Of a stretch of 64,000 nucleotides of DNA, positions 8,381 to 16,481 are shown piece after piece (the first letter of the stretch is position 1; each line of letters opens with the position of its first letter). Where the stretch lies: positions 248,001 through 312,000 of the forward strand of contig NZ_JAUSVO010000004.1 in assembly GCF_030814715.1 (NCBI RefSeq). The letters run 5' to 3'. Under the pieces are notes generated by a model that had not been told where the DNA came from, did not search any database, and was given only the letters and a program-made list of their open reading frames with translations. The translations under genes were made by a program, and so were the position numbers. This DNA comes from Kaistia dalseonensis (GTDB lineage: Bacteria > Pseudomonadota > Alphaproteobacteria > Rhizobiales > Kaistiaceae).

Positions 8381-9460
8381 TTGTCCGACGCGACCGTCCA
8401 ACCGGACTCCCGCTCTGCTTCCCGCCGGCGCACGCGCCGGCGGGAAGTTCGTTTTGTGCTGGGTTTCATCAACTGGATCGCCTCGCTGCTGATCGGGCTG
8501 CTGGCCCTGTTGCTCGTCACCTTCGCTTTCACCCACATTGCGAGCATCGATCCGGTCATCCGCATTGTCGGCGACAAGGCGAGCCAAGCGACCTATGACG
8601 CCAAGCGGGCCGAGCTCGGCCTCGACAAGCCGCTGCCGCAACAGTTCCTCGTCTATGCGGGCCAGGTTCTCCGCGGCGATCTGGGCACCTCCTGGTCGAC
8701 AGGGCAGCCCGTCGCCAGCGATCTCGTCCGCGTCTTCCCCGCCACTTTCGAGCTCGCGACGGTCGCCATCATCATCGGCGGCACGCTCGGCGTCGGCCTC
8801 GGCCTGCTCGCCGGCCTCTGGCCGGGCGGATGGCGCGATTCGCTCGTGCGCGTGATCTCGCTGCTCGGCTATTCCGTGCCGATCTTCTGGCTCGGCCTTC
8901 TGTCGCTGCTGCTCTTCTATGCCCGGTTGCACTGGTTCGGCGGTCCGGGCCGGCAGGATGTCGCCTTTGAATTCACGACCGAGCGGCGGACCGGCATGGT
9001 CCTGATCGATACCTGGCTCTCCGGCGATATGGGCGCGTTTCGCGACGCCATCTCGCATATCGCGCTGCCGGCGCTGGTGCTGGCCTTCTATTCGCTGGCC
9101 GGTATTTCGCGCCTGACGCGCACGGCCGTTCTGGAGGAACTGGGCAAGGAATATGTCGTGACGGCCCGCGCCAAGGGCGCCGGGCAGTTCCGGATCATCT
9201 TCCGCCATGTCCTGCCCAATATCCGCGCCTCCGTGATCACGGTGGTCGCGCTCTCCTATGCGGTGCTGCTCGAAGGCGCGGTCTTCACCGAGACCGTCTT
9301 CGCCTGGCCCGGCATTGGCCGCTACCTGACCATCTCGATGTTCGCCGCCGACGTTCCCGCCATTCTGGGCGGTACGCTCGTCATCGGCGTCTGCTTCATC
9401 ATCCTGAATACCCTGACCGACCTGATCGTCGGCGGGCTCGATCCGAGGCTGAAGCCATGA
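8381..9460 (+). CDS. ABC transporter permease, DppB type
   Basis: 359 residues. The start is TTG 8381, immediately after the TAA of the binding-protein gene, so translation is probably coupled. Arg-rich cytoplasmic N-terminus (SRRRTRRR), then a first membrane segment (FINWIASLLIGLLALLLVTF) and a C-terminal permease domain with the binding-protein-dependent transport loop EYVVTARAKGAGQFRIIFRHV (EAA-type, contacts the ATPase). The long second region with a periplasmic loop fits DppB/GsiC permeases. Overlaps the next permease gene by 4 bases. Confidence 0.9.
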   Translation: MSDATVQPDSRSASRRRTRRREVRFVLGFINWIASLLIGLLALLLVTFAFTHIASIDPVIRIVGDKASQATYDAKRAELGLDKPLPQQFLVYAGQVLRGDLGTSWSTGQPVASDLVRVFPATFELATVAIIIGGTLGVGLGLLAGLWPGGWRDSLVRVISLLGYSVPIFWLGLLSLLLFYARLHWFGGPGRQDVAFEFTTERRTGMVLIDTWLSGDMGAFRDAISHIALPALVLAFYSLAGISRLTRTAVLEELGKEYVVTARAKGAGQFRIIFRHVLPNIRASVITVVALSYAVLLEGAVFTETVFAWPGIGRYLTISMFAADVPAILGGTLVIGVCFIILNTLTDLIVGGLDPRLKP

Positions 9461-10311
9461 CGATGACCGCCGTCTCGCCAAGGCGCCTCAGCCTCTGGCA
9501 GCTCGCAAGCCGCTCGCCATCGGCGACCGCCGGCGCGACCATCCTGGCGCTGATCCTGTTCGTCGCCGCCTTCGCGCCCTGGCTCGCGCCGTATGATCCC
9601 TATCAGCAGGATATCAACATCCGTCTCGCCGCCCCGTCCGCCGCCCATTGGCTCGGCACGGACGGCTTCGGGCGCGATATCCTTTCGCGGCTGATCTACG
9701 GCACGCGGCCGACGCTCTTGATCATCTCGTTGGTCGCGGTCGTCATGGCGCCGCTCGGCACGGCCATCGGCATCATCGCCGGCTATTATGGCGGCATCGT
9801 CGAGCGCGTGCTGATGCGCTTCACCGATATCGTCATGTCGTTTCCGCGGCTGATCCTCGCCTTCGCCTTCGTCGCGGTGCTCGGCCCGGGTCTCTTGAAT
9901 GCCGCGCTTGCGCTCGCGCTGACGAGTTGGCCGCCTTATGCGCGGCAGGCGCGCATCCAGACCCGCACCATGCGCAAGAGCGACTATATGGCCGGCGCCG
10001 AAATGGTGGGCATTCGCGGGCCGCGCCTGCTGTTCGGCCATGTCCTGCCGATGGTCCTCCCATCCACCATCGTGCGGGTCGCGCTCGATCTCGCCGGCAT
10101 GGTGCTGATCGCCGCCGGCCTCGGCTTCATCGGCCTCGGCGTGCGGCCGCCGACGGCGGAGTGGGGCACCATGGTCGCAGATGGCACCCCTGTGATCTTC
10201 GACCAATGGTGGGTCGCGGCGACGCCGGGCTTCGCGATCCTCATTGCGAGCCTCGCATTCAACCTTCTGGCCGATGGCCTTCGCGATCTCCTGGACCCCC
10301 GTCATGGCTGA
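9457..10311 (+). CDS. ABC transporter permease, DppC type
   Basis: 284 residues; ATG 9457 overlaps the stop of the preceding gene (ATGA). DppC features: cytoplasmic start, first membrane helix (ATILALILFVAAFAPWLA), YDPYQQDI motif followed by HWLGTDGFGRDILSRLIYG, which is characteristic of this subunit, and the ATPase-contact loop YMAGAEMVGIRGPRLLFGHV. It forms the heterodimeric channel with the product of 8381-9460. Confidence 0.92.
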   Translation: MTMTAVSPRRLSLWQLASRSPSATAGATILALILFVAAFAPWLAPYDPYQQDINIRLAAPSAAHWLGTDGFGRDILSRLIYGTRPTLLIISLVAVVMAPLGTAIGIIAGYYGGIVERVLMRFTDIVMSFPRLILAFAFVAVLGPGLLNAALALALTSWPPYARQARIQTRTMRKSDYMAGAEMVGIRGPRLLFGHVLPMVLPSTIVRVALDLAGMVLIAAGLGFIGLGVRPPTAEWGTMVADGTPVIFDQWWVAATPGFAILIASLAFNLLADGLRDLLDPRHG

Positions 10312-11158
10312 ACCCGCTGCCCCTCCCATCCTGGATGTTGCCGATCTCAAGGTCAGCTTCCCGCGTGAAGGCGCCGGCGATGTGATCGTGCTGCACGGGG
10401 TCTCCTTCAAGGTCGGTGTCGAGCGGGTCGCCATCGTTGGCGAATCCGGTTCCGGCAAGACCATGACGGCCCGCGCGATCATGGGGCTCGTGCCGCCGCC
10501 CGGCCGCGTCGGCGCGCGCCGGCTCGTGCTTGACGGGATCGATCTCGCCGCTGCCGATGCGCGGAGCTGGAACCGCATCCGTGGCGCGAAGGTCGGCCTC
10601 GTGCTGCAGGATCCGCGCTTTGCCTTGAACCCGCTCCACACCGTCGGCCGCCAGGTCGAGGAGCCCTTGTTGCTGCACACGAAGCTGTCGCGGTCCGAGC
10701 GGCGCGAACGCGCGCTCGCCATGCTCGCCGCCGTCGGGCTCGACAATCCGCGCGAGGTCTACCGGCTCTATCCGGGCGAGCTTTCCGGCGGCATGGGCCA
10801 GCGCGTGATGATCGCGACCATGCTGATCTGCGGCCCGAGGCTGCTGATCGCGGACGAGCCGACCTCGGCGCTCGACCACGACCTGCGCGACCAGATCCTC
10901 GCTTTGCTCGCCCGACTGGCGGAGGAGCACGCCATGGGCCTGCTGCTGATCAGCCACGACCTGCAGCAGGTCGCCCAATTCGCCGACAGGGTGCTGGTCA
11001 TGTATGGCGGGCGGGTCGTCGACGAGCGGCCGGCTTCCGAGCTTTCGCATTCGACCGAACCCTATACGCGTACGCTCTGGTCGTGCCGCCCGTCGGCGGC
11101 GACCTATGGCACCCGGCTGCCGACGCTCAATCGCGCGGATCTCGAGGTGCAGGCGTGA
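10304..11158 (+). CDS. ABC transporter ATP-binding protein, DppD type
   Basis: 284 residues from ATG 10304, which overlaps the end of the permease gene by 8 bases; longer in-frame starts lie inside the permease gene. Walker A GESGSGKT, Q-loop LVLQDPRFALNP, signature LSGGMGQRVMIA, Walker B LLIADEPTSALD and switch LLISHDLQQV. The C-terminal section continues to STEPYTRTLWSC, the conserved oligopeptide-type ATPase tail (HPYT-like). Pairs with the next ATPase. Confidence 0.92.
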   Translation: MAEPAAPPILDVADLKVSFPREGAGDVIVLHGVSFKVGVERVAIVGESGSGKTMTARAIMGLVPPPGRVGARRLVLDGIDLAAADARSWNRIRGAKVGLVLQDPRFALNPLHTVGRQVEEPLLLHTKLSRSERRERALAMLAAVGLDNPREVYRLYPGELSGGMGQRVMIATMLICGPRLLIADEPTSALDHDLRDQILALLARLAEEHAMGLLLISHDLQQVAQFADRVLVMYGGRVVDERPASELSHSTEPYTRTLWSCRPSAATYGTRLPTLNRADLEVQA

Positions 11159-11862
11159 CGGCGGCGGTAGACGTTCAGCGGCTGGAGGTCTCTTTCGAGC
11201 GCGATGGCGGCGACGTCGCCGCCGTGCGCGGCGTCGATTTCACCGTTCGCGCCGGCGAGACCTTCGGCCTTTTCGGCCCGTCCGGCTGCGGAAAATCGAC
11301 CGTGCTGCGTGTGCTGGCCGGCATCCAGCGCGAATGGTCGGGTCGCGTCTCGGTGTTCGGCACGCCCTATGTGGCGCGCCGGCACCTGACCGGGCAGATC
11401 CGCCGCGACGTGCAGATGGTGTTCCAGGACCCTTATGCCTCGCTGCATCCGCGCCACACGATCAGGCGGGCCCTGGTCGAGCCGTTGCAGGTCAATGGCA
11501 TCCCCGATGCCGAACGCCGCGCCAGCGCCGCGATCGCCGAAGTCGGGCTGCCGCCGGATGTTGCCGGGCGCACGCCGAATGCGCTCTCAGGCGGTCAGCG
11601 CCAGCGGGTGGCGATCGCCCGGGCCCTGCTGTTCCGTCCCCGGCTGCTGCTGCTCGACGAGCCGACCTCGGCGCTCGACATGTCGGTGCAGGCGGAAATC
11701 CTCAACCTGCTCAATGATCTGCGCGCCGCGCATGCCATGAGCTTCATCCTGGTCAGCCATGACATGGACGTGGTTGCGCATATGTGCGACCGGGCGGCGA
11801 CGATGCGCAAGGGCGAGATCACGGGCATCCTCGACAGGGCAGGGCTTTCCGCGCTTGCCTAG
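11155..11862 (+). CDS. ABC transporter ATP-binding protein, DppF type (short)
   Basis: 235 residues from GTG 11155, overlapping the preceding stop by 4 bases (GTGA). Walker A GPSGCGKST, Q-loop MVFQDPYASLHPRHTI, signature LSGGQRQRVAIA, Walker B LLLLDEPTSALD, switch FILVSHDMDVV. DppF-type ATPases usually run past 300 residues with a C-terminal extension; this one stops soon after the core domain, so the extension is missing. The last codon and stop sit inside a strong hairpin. Completes the five-gene importer. Confidence 0.9.
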   Translation: MTAAVDVQRLEVSFERDGGDVAAVRGVDFTVRAGETFGLFGPSGCGKSTVLRVLAGIQREWSGRVSVFGTPYVARRHLTGQIRRDVQMVFQDPYASLHPRHTIRRALVEPLQVNGIPDAERRASAAIAEVGLPPDVAGRTPNALSGGQRQRVAIARALLFRPRLLLLDEPTSALDMSVQAEILNLLNDLRAAHAMSFILVSHDMDVVAHMCDRAATMRKGEITGILDRAGLSALA

Positions 11863-11900
11863 ATCATCTCTGCGTTTCACAACAACGCCGAGATGATCTA
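11860..11900 (+). terminator. Hairpin starting at the stop codon of the ABC operon
   Basis: TAGATCATCTC (11860-11870) pairs perfectly with GAGATGATCTA (11890-11900); inside lies a second 5-bp stem GCGTT/AACGC around a 7-base loop. The TAG stop codon is the first triplet of the stem. A weak T-rich stretch (TCTATTTGATTTG) follows. Likely operon terminator or RNA 3'-end stabiliser. Confidence 0.7.
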
Positions 11901-11925
11901 TCTATTTGATTTGTAACGCTTCCTT

Positions 11926-11962
11926 AATGCGAACCGGTATCCACTTCGCTCGGAAGCGCTAT
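11926..11962. repeat. Possible degenerate Hyphomicrobiales intergenic repeat
   Basis: The stretch containing GAACCGGTATCCACTTCGCT then CGGAAGCGCTAT resembles a short dispersed repeat (accGGt-TCCACTT...CGGaA) that is common between genes in Hyphomicrobiales genomes. Only one copy is seen here, so the call rests on remembered pattern, not on repetition in the window. Confidence 0.3.
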
Positions 11963-11969
11963 CAGGCGA

Positions 11970-12386
11970 TCAGTGACCGTTCGTCACGAAGGCCGGGGTG
12001 TTCTTCAGCGTATTGCTGACGGTGCAGAGTTCCTCGGCCCGTGCGATCAGCGCCGTCTTGGTCGCCTCGTCGAGTTCGCCCACGATGTCCAGCGTGATGT
12101 CGAGCTTGTCGACGCGCGACGGCGCGTCGGCGGCCTTCTCGCCACGGACGGCGGCGTTCACGCTCTCGATCCGGTCGAGCACGCCCATTTCGTGCGCGGC
12201 CATGCGCGCGCTCACCACCAGGCAGCCCGCGACGGCTGCATAGAGCAGGTCGATCGGGCTGAAGGCGGGATCCGACGATCCGGAATTCAGCGCCACGGTC
12301 CCGCCGGTCGCGCTGGTGACACTTGCCGGCCCATGCCGTCCGATGACCGCGCTGGCGCCCGTCGGCCGCACCTTGACGTTAACCAC
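11970..12386 (-). CDS. OsmC/Ohr-family protein (peroxide-reducing)
   Basis: 138 residues from GTG 12386 with GGAGAA upstream; the codon just before the GTG is an in-frame stop, so the start is fixed. The family reduces organic or inorganic hydroperoxides with a cysteine pair: C55 (AVAGCLVVSARM) and C121 (LCTVSNTLK) are both present at the expected positions. The sequence fits the OsmC/YhfA-like branch more than classical Ohr. Single gene, convergent with the ABC operon. Confidence 0.88.
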   Translation of the reverse strand: MVNVKVRPTGASAVIGRHGPASVTSATGGTVALNSGSSDPAFSPIDLLYAAVAGCLVVSARMAAHEMGVLDRIESVNAAVRGEKAADAPSRVDKLDITLDIVGELDEATKTALIARAEELCTVSNTLKNTPAFVTNGH

Positions 12387-12604
12387 TCACATTCTCCATG
12401 CCTTGCGCCGCAACAGGCGGCGAGCCCGAAGATAGGCATTGGCGGTCGATCGGGACAGGGGGCACGGCCTCGCCCGGGAAACATGGACGGCCCGGCACGC
12501 AATGTCGGGCATGGTCGCGGCGATCGGTTCGGGCGAATATATTGCGCCGGCTTATTATATAGTCCGACCGTCTCTTGTGTTGGGGTGGCCGGATACCATC
12601 GACC

Positions 12605-12634
12605 TTGACTTCACTACTTTTGCGTGCAAATAAT
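12605..12634 (+). promoter_or_regulatory. Sigma-70-like promoter for the PLD/CYTH gene pair
   Basis: TTGACT at 12605-12610, an 18-base spacer, and AATAAT at 12629-12634 (5 of 6 consensus positions in each hexamer). It lies in a locally AT-rich stretch about 70 bases upstream of the HKD protein gene. Spacer length is slightly above optimum. Confidence 0.45.
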
Positions 12635-12706
12635 TCTGTTAGTGTTCCAAGTCTCAATTGCCGCGAATACATTTATGCCAGCGAGACATGACCTCGGGGG
12701 GTGTCC

Positions 12707-14680
12707 ATGGTCGGTATCGTTTCCGCTTTTGCGTGCGCGAACAACGAGATTGCGTCGATAGCCTGGGATATAGACGGCAAGATCGACGGTTGCCTCGGTT
12801 TTGAAGTCACGCGAGTCTATCTCAATCCCGACGGGACGGTCGCCCTTCGCAATGGCGTCGAAGATCGCGTGCCATGTGCGTCCTGGGTTGCCTTCAAGGG
12901 TCAAAGGAATCCGCATTGGCTGCCGCAGCATACCGGCATCTGGCCTATACAGAAGCTGACTTGGCGCGACGTGACCCTCCGCAAGAGGCGGGACCAACTT
13001 GCACGGCGGCCAGACGAGGTTCACGTGCGTTACGAGATCCGCGCCGTGGGCGATTTCCGGTCTGATCTTCCGCCCGCTCCCGATCCGACGCCAAGGGTTG
13101 TCTCGGTCACAAAGCGTGACGCGCAGGGACGGCCTGTGAAGGATGACCAAGGCAATCGGGTCAAGGTCGATGTGAAGGCTTATGAGGGGGCGCCTCGTCC
13201 GCTCAGCTATCTCGGTCCAGCGATCTCGACCAATGCGATCCTGGTCACGCGCCGTCGCGGCGCCTTCCAGTCGACCTTCACCAACGGCATTCTTGCGGCG
13301 CAATGGCTGAGCAATGTCCTGCTCGACGACGGAAAGATCGAGCCGGATGAACTGATCAACAAGATATCCGACCCGCATGATCCGCACCGCAAATATCTTG
13401 CCGGTGACGTTCTGCCTCTTCTTCACGAGCTGTTCGAGCGGCCTGGGGAGTTTTACCTGGCGCTGTACGAGCTCGACGACAGGGAATTGCTCGATCTCCT
13501 CATGACCCATGGTGCGCGGATCCATCTGATCCTGGCCAACACGGCCGAGGAGAAGGGCGTCTGGGACGTTCGCAACGCTTCCGCACGGAGCGCTCTCGTC
13601 GCGGCCGGTGTCGATATTCAGCACAGGATGTTCAACAACACCACGCAGATCGGCCACAACAAATTCGTCGTTCACGTTTCGCTCGATGGCGCGCCGCGAT
13701 CCGTCTTCACCGGCAGCACGAACTGGACATCGACCGGTGTTGCCGGCCAAACCAACAATGCGCTCCTCATCGAGGACGGCGCGGTGGCCGGCGTCTTCCT
13801 CGACTATTGGAAGCGTATGAAGCTCGATGCGCTGCCGATCCCCGATCCGCTCGGCGCAACGATGAAGGATAGTCAGCAGGGTTCGACGTTCCGGGATTCC
13901 AACGTCAAGGTCTTCCCAGCGGCACTCGCGAACGGCGCCACGGTCGATCTGTGGTTCTCGCCCAATATGCGCGGACGTGCCAAGGGCCAAAAGACACCGC
14001 CAGACCTATCGGACGTCTACCGCCGCATGCGTCTCGCCAAGGACGTTATTCTGTTTCTGGCCTTCTACCCCGGCCAGAGCGGCAAAGACTGCATCATCGG
14101 CGAGGCGGTCGATATCGGCCTGAAGGATCCCCGCTTGATCGTCAGCGGGGCGGTGTCGAGCCCGCAGGCGATGCCGAACTACAGGCCCAGGAAGAAGAAC
14201 GATCCGGATGATCCTTCCGACGATGAGACGAGCGATTCGCCGAACGTCTTCAGTGAGAAGAATGTATCGATCGTTCGGGCGGCCAAGATCGACGACAAGC
14301 AGTTGCTCGGCGATTTCGGACTGGAAATGCTGGCCGCCCGTGGCAATGTCGGCGCCATCGTTCATGACAAGCTGGTGGTCATCGACCCTCTTTCGCCCGA
14401 GTGCACCGTCATTCTCGGCAGCCACAATCTGGGCTTCAAGGCCTCCTACGCCAATGACGAGAACATGGTGATCATCACCGGCGATCGCGAGATCGCGCTC
14501 GCCTATGCGGTCCATATCCTCGATGTCTACGATCACTACCGCTTTCGCGCCGTTGAGGCTGAGCTTCGGCGCAAGGGAAGAAAGGGCTGGTCAGGGTTTC
14601 TGGATACCGACGACAAATGGCTGGACGGCTATGTGGCCCATGAGAAGGGCGCCCTGACGCGCTATTTCGCGCGCGGCTAG
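12707..14680 (+). CDS. Phospholipase-D-like (HKD) domain protein, unknown function
   Basis: 657 residues from ATG 12707, which has a G-rich Shine-Dalgarno (CGGGGGG) about 5 bases upstream; an in-frame GTG lies two codons earlier. Two complete HKD halves are visible: H317-x-K319 with GSTN 336-339, and H553-x-K555 (VHDKLVVID) with GSHN 571-574. Two HxK motifs are the catalytic pair of the PLD superfamily (phospholipases, nucleases such as Nuc/BfiI, transphosphatidylases). Residues 1-200 match no domain I recognise; an acidic linker (KKNDPDDPSDDETSD) precedes the second half. No signal peptide or membrane segment is evident, so it is probably cytoplasmic. Followed 44 bases later by a CYTH-like gene; the two look co-transcribed. 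Substrate, lipid or nucleic acid, is undetermined. Confidence 0.8.
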   Translation: MVGIVSAFACANNEIASIAWDIDGKIDGCLGFEVTRVYLNPDGTVALRNGVEDRVPCASWVAFKGQRNPHWLPQHTGIWPIQKLTWRDVTLRKRRDQLARRPDEVHVRYEIRAVGDFRSDLPPAPDPTPRVVSVTKRDAQGRPVKDDQGNRVKVDVKAYEGAPRPLSYLGPAISTNAILVTRRRGAFQSTFTNGILAAQWLSNVLLDDGKIEPDELINKISDPHDPHRKYLAGDVLPLLHELFERPGEFYLALYELDDRELLDLLMTHGARIHLILANTAEEKGVWDVRNASARSALVAAGVDIQHRMFNNTTQIGHNKFVVHVSLDGAPRSVFTGSTNWTSTGVAGQTNNALLIEDGAVAGVFLDYWKRMKLDALPIPDPLGATMKDSQQGSTFRDSNVKVFPAALANGATVDLWFSPNMRGRAKGQKTPPDLSDVYRRMRLAKDVILFLAFYPGQSGKDCIIGEAVDIGLKDPRLIVSGAVSSPQAMPNYRPRKKNDPDDPSDDETSDSPNVFSEKNVSIVRAAKIDDKQLLGDFGLEMLAARGNVGAIVHDKLVVIDPLSPECTVILGSHNLGFKASYANDENMVIITGDREIALAYAVHILDVYDHYRFRAVEAELRRKGRKGWSGFLDTDDKWLDGYVAHEKGALTRYFARG

Positions 14681-14724
14681 CCCATGATCGACCGTGCCCT
14701 GTGTCCGAACGTCCCGAGGCGACG

Positions 14725-15597
14725 ATGCCGGATCTGAGTTGCCTCAAGGCCCGTGAGTACAAGCTTCTCCTGAAGCCTGAACGGTTTGCCTGGCCGCCGG
14801 ACGGCGATCAGGCGAACGCGTTTCTCGACGACTTGCGATCGAACCTGAACGCCTCTTTGCCAAAGGTTCAGATCAGGAAGTGGTTTGCTCCTCTTGAGCC
14901 GAGGCGCGTCTCATTCTGGGATACGAAGTCGCATCATCTCTATGCCGCAGGCTATTCCCTGCGGCGACGGTCGTCGCTTTCCAAAGAGGGGGCGACCTTC
15001 GACAGTGATGAGCTCACCTTGAAATTGAGGACGCCGGATCTCTTCATCGCGCTCGGAACGACTCTGGCCGCTCAGGACGATGCCGCGAGGCTCAAGCTTG
15101 AGGAGGATATTGCGCCCCTCGAAGTCGCCGCCGTGGGGCCGGCCGGCGAGACGTTCGTGGCCATCGCCGAACAGCGCTCGATCCGCAGCCGTTGGGCGTT
15201 GTCGGCAAGCCGTGCGCTGCTGCCGGATGAGGCGCCACATGGCTTGAATGATCTGCATGCGCTGTTCGAGTCGACCGCTCGGTATCTGCCCGTGATCGAC
15301 GAGTTAGGCTCGCCGATGATTCAAGGGCGGGCCATCGAAGAGCATGTCTTCAAAGGGCCCACGATCGATTTCGCCGATGACTATCAGGGCAGCCTCTGCC
15401 TGACGCTCTGGAATCGGGTCGACGATCCGTCGAAGGTGTTCGTCGCAGAAGTATCGTTCCGCTGCGATCTCATGAAGGGCGAGATGCCGGCAAAAGTCGC
15501 GCGCCGCGCGCTCGACCTGTTCGTGATGATGCAGAATGCCCAACAGCGTTGGATCAACACGGTGCAGTCGAGCAAGACGCTTCTGGCGCTCCCATAA
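14725..15597 (+). CDS. CYTH/triphosphate-tunnel-like protein paired with the HKD protein
   Basis: 290 residues from ATG 14725 (GAGG five bases upstream); a GTG at 14701 is the alternative. I infer a CYTH (CyaB/thiamine triphosphatase) fold from the order of motifs: an N-terminal E-x-K (E11, K13 in REYKLLLK), a FWDTKSHHLYAAGYSLRRR strand pair (D66, T67, R80-R82) like the YxDT...L...G..LRxR signature, a basic strand LTLKLR (97-102), EED (126-128) and a late acidic strand VAEVSF (E242). These residues normally line a beta tunnel that binds triphosphates and metals. Remote similarity only, so catalytic activity is not certain. Paired with the PLD-like gene. Confidence 0.55.
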   Translation: MPDLSCLKAREYKLLLKPERFAWPPDGDQANAFLDDLRSNLNASLPKVQIRKWFAPLEPRRVSFWDTKSHHLYAAGYSLRRRSSLSKEGATFDSDELTLKLRTPDLFIALGTTLAAQDDAARLKLEEDIAPLEVAAVGPAGETFVAIAEQRSIRSRWALSASRALLPDEAPHGLNDLHALFESTARYLPVIDELGSPMIQGRAIEEHVFKGPTIDFADDYQGSLCLTLWNRVDDPSKVFVAEVSFRCDLMKGEMPAKVARRALDLFVMMQNAQQRWINTVQSSKTLLALP

Positions 15598-15603
15598 AGG
15601 CAC

Positions 15604-15625
15604 CTGCGTCCGATGTCGGGCGCAG
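15604..15625 (+). terminator. Hairpin after the CYTH-like gene
   Basis: CTGCGTCCGA (15604-15613) and TCGGGCGCAG (15616-15625) form a 10-bp stem with one G-U pair, 7 bases after the stop of the CYTH-like gene. It closes the two-gene unit. No T-run follows. Confidence 0.5.
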
Positions 15626-15730
15626 CCTGACGGGCATCCGCGCGGGCCCGGTTCGCCAGTTGTCCTGGGAAGGCCGGTCATAGCGAATGCGGCGGCTTTC
15701 ATCAGCTCAGAATGCGAGATGGGTCGCTGT

Positions 15731-16429
15731 CTACGCATCGGTCGCGCCGGCCACCTCCGCTGACCTTTCCATCGTGGGCAGTGTCGTCGGCCAGCGTTGG
15801 AGGGCCTGGTGTCCGGTTTCGGTGAGCGTGTAGATGCCGCGTTCGGCGCGGGCGAACCAGCCATAGACGTTGTCGAGCAGGATGCGCGCAGCGTCGGGCG
15901 CGAGCGGGCGGAGATCGCGCGGCCGTCCGGGGCCTGCTGCGAGCGCCGCAGCGCAGAGCAGCGCGCGCTGGCGATAGGCGGTCATGATCGGTGCCTTCGC
16001 GCCACCGCCGACAGCCGGGTCGCCTTGCCGGCGGCGATGTTCGCGCACCAAGCGGGAGCGGCGGCGCGTATCCTTGCGCGGCATCGGCGCTTCGGGGCTG
16101 ACGATGATGCTGACCTCGCCGGATTCGGCGACGCCGAGCATGCCGAAACCGAGGCGGCGGCAAAGATTGCGGAAGCGTGCATCGCTCTCGCGCCCCTTGC
16201 CCAGGCGCGACATGCGCGCGGCGAGCCACACCTCGTCGCAGGCGGCGGCGCGGTCGACGGCTTGCAGGACCAGTTCGAGATTGAAGGAGAGCTTGAGCTC
16301 CCCGATGACGACCAGCGGCGGCTCACCCTCGGAGAGCGCCAGCAGATCGCAGCCGCCGACCTCGCCCTTGACCGTGAAGCCGAGCCCTTCCAGGAATGTC
16401 TTGACCGGCAAATAGAGCGTTGTTTCCAG
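15731..16429 (-). CDS. DUF2161-like protein with PD-(D/E)xK-type core; apparent CTG start
   Basis: About 232 residues. The N-terminal half has ETTLYLPVKTFLEGLGF, VKGEVGGCDLLAL and VVIGELKLSF: D28 and E44-x-K46 make a PD-(D/E)xK nuclease-like signature, as in the DUF2161 family of putative phosphodiesterases. The C-terminal third (ILLDNVYGWFARAERGIYTLTETG) looks like a winged helix. No ATG, GTG or TTG exists in frame between the upstream gene and the first conserved residue; CTG 16429, preceded by GGAGAA with 5-base spacing, is the best start. Frames reaching further upstream run into the coding sequence of the upstream gene. Probably in an operon with the spermidine-synthase-like gene. Substrate unknown. 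Confidence 0.7.
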   Translation of the reverse strand: METTLYLPVKTFLEGLGFTVKGEVGGCDLLALSEGEPPLVVIGELKLSFNLELVLQAVDRAAACDEVWLAARMSRLGKGRESDARFRNLCRRLGFGMLGVAESGEVSIIVSPEAPMPRKDTRRRSRLVREHRRRQGDPAVGGGAKAPIMTAYRQRALLCAAALAAGPGRPRDLRPLAPDAARILLDNVYGWFARAERGIYTLTETGHQALQRWPTTLPTMERSAEVAGATDA

Positions 16430-16481
16430 GACCGTTCTCCGATCGGGCTCGGGCTGCCCTGATGTAGCGCAGCGCGAGCGT

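Noticed and set aside
6788-9481. Very long minus-strand open frame (897 codons) over the peptide-type importer genes
   Set aside because: It is antisense to well-conserved binding-protein and permease genes; its product is a low-complexity Asp/Gly/Arg/Glu-rich sequence, a typical artefact of GC-rich codon use.
12614-13990. 458-codon minus-strand frame opposite the HKD protein
   Set aside because: The plus strand has two intact HKD motifs and a good start; the antisense product matches nothing.
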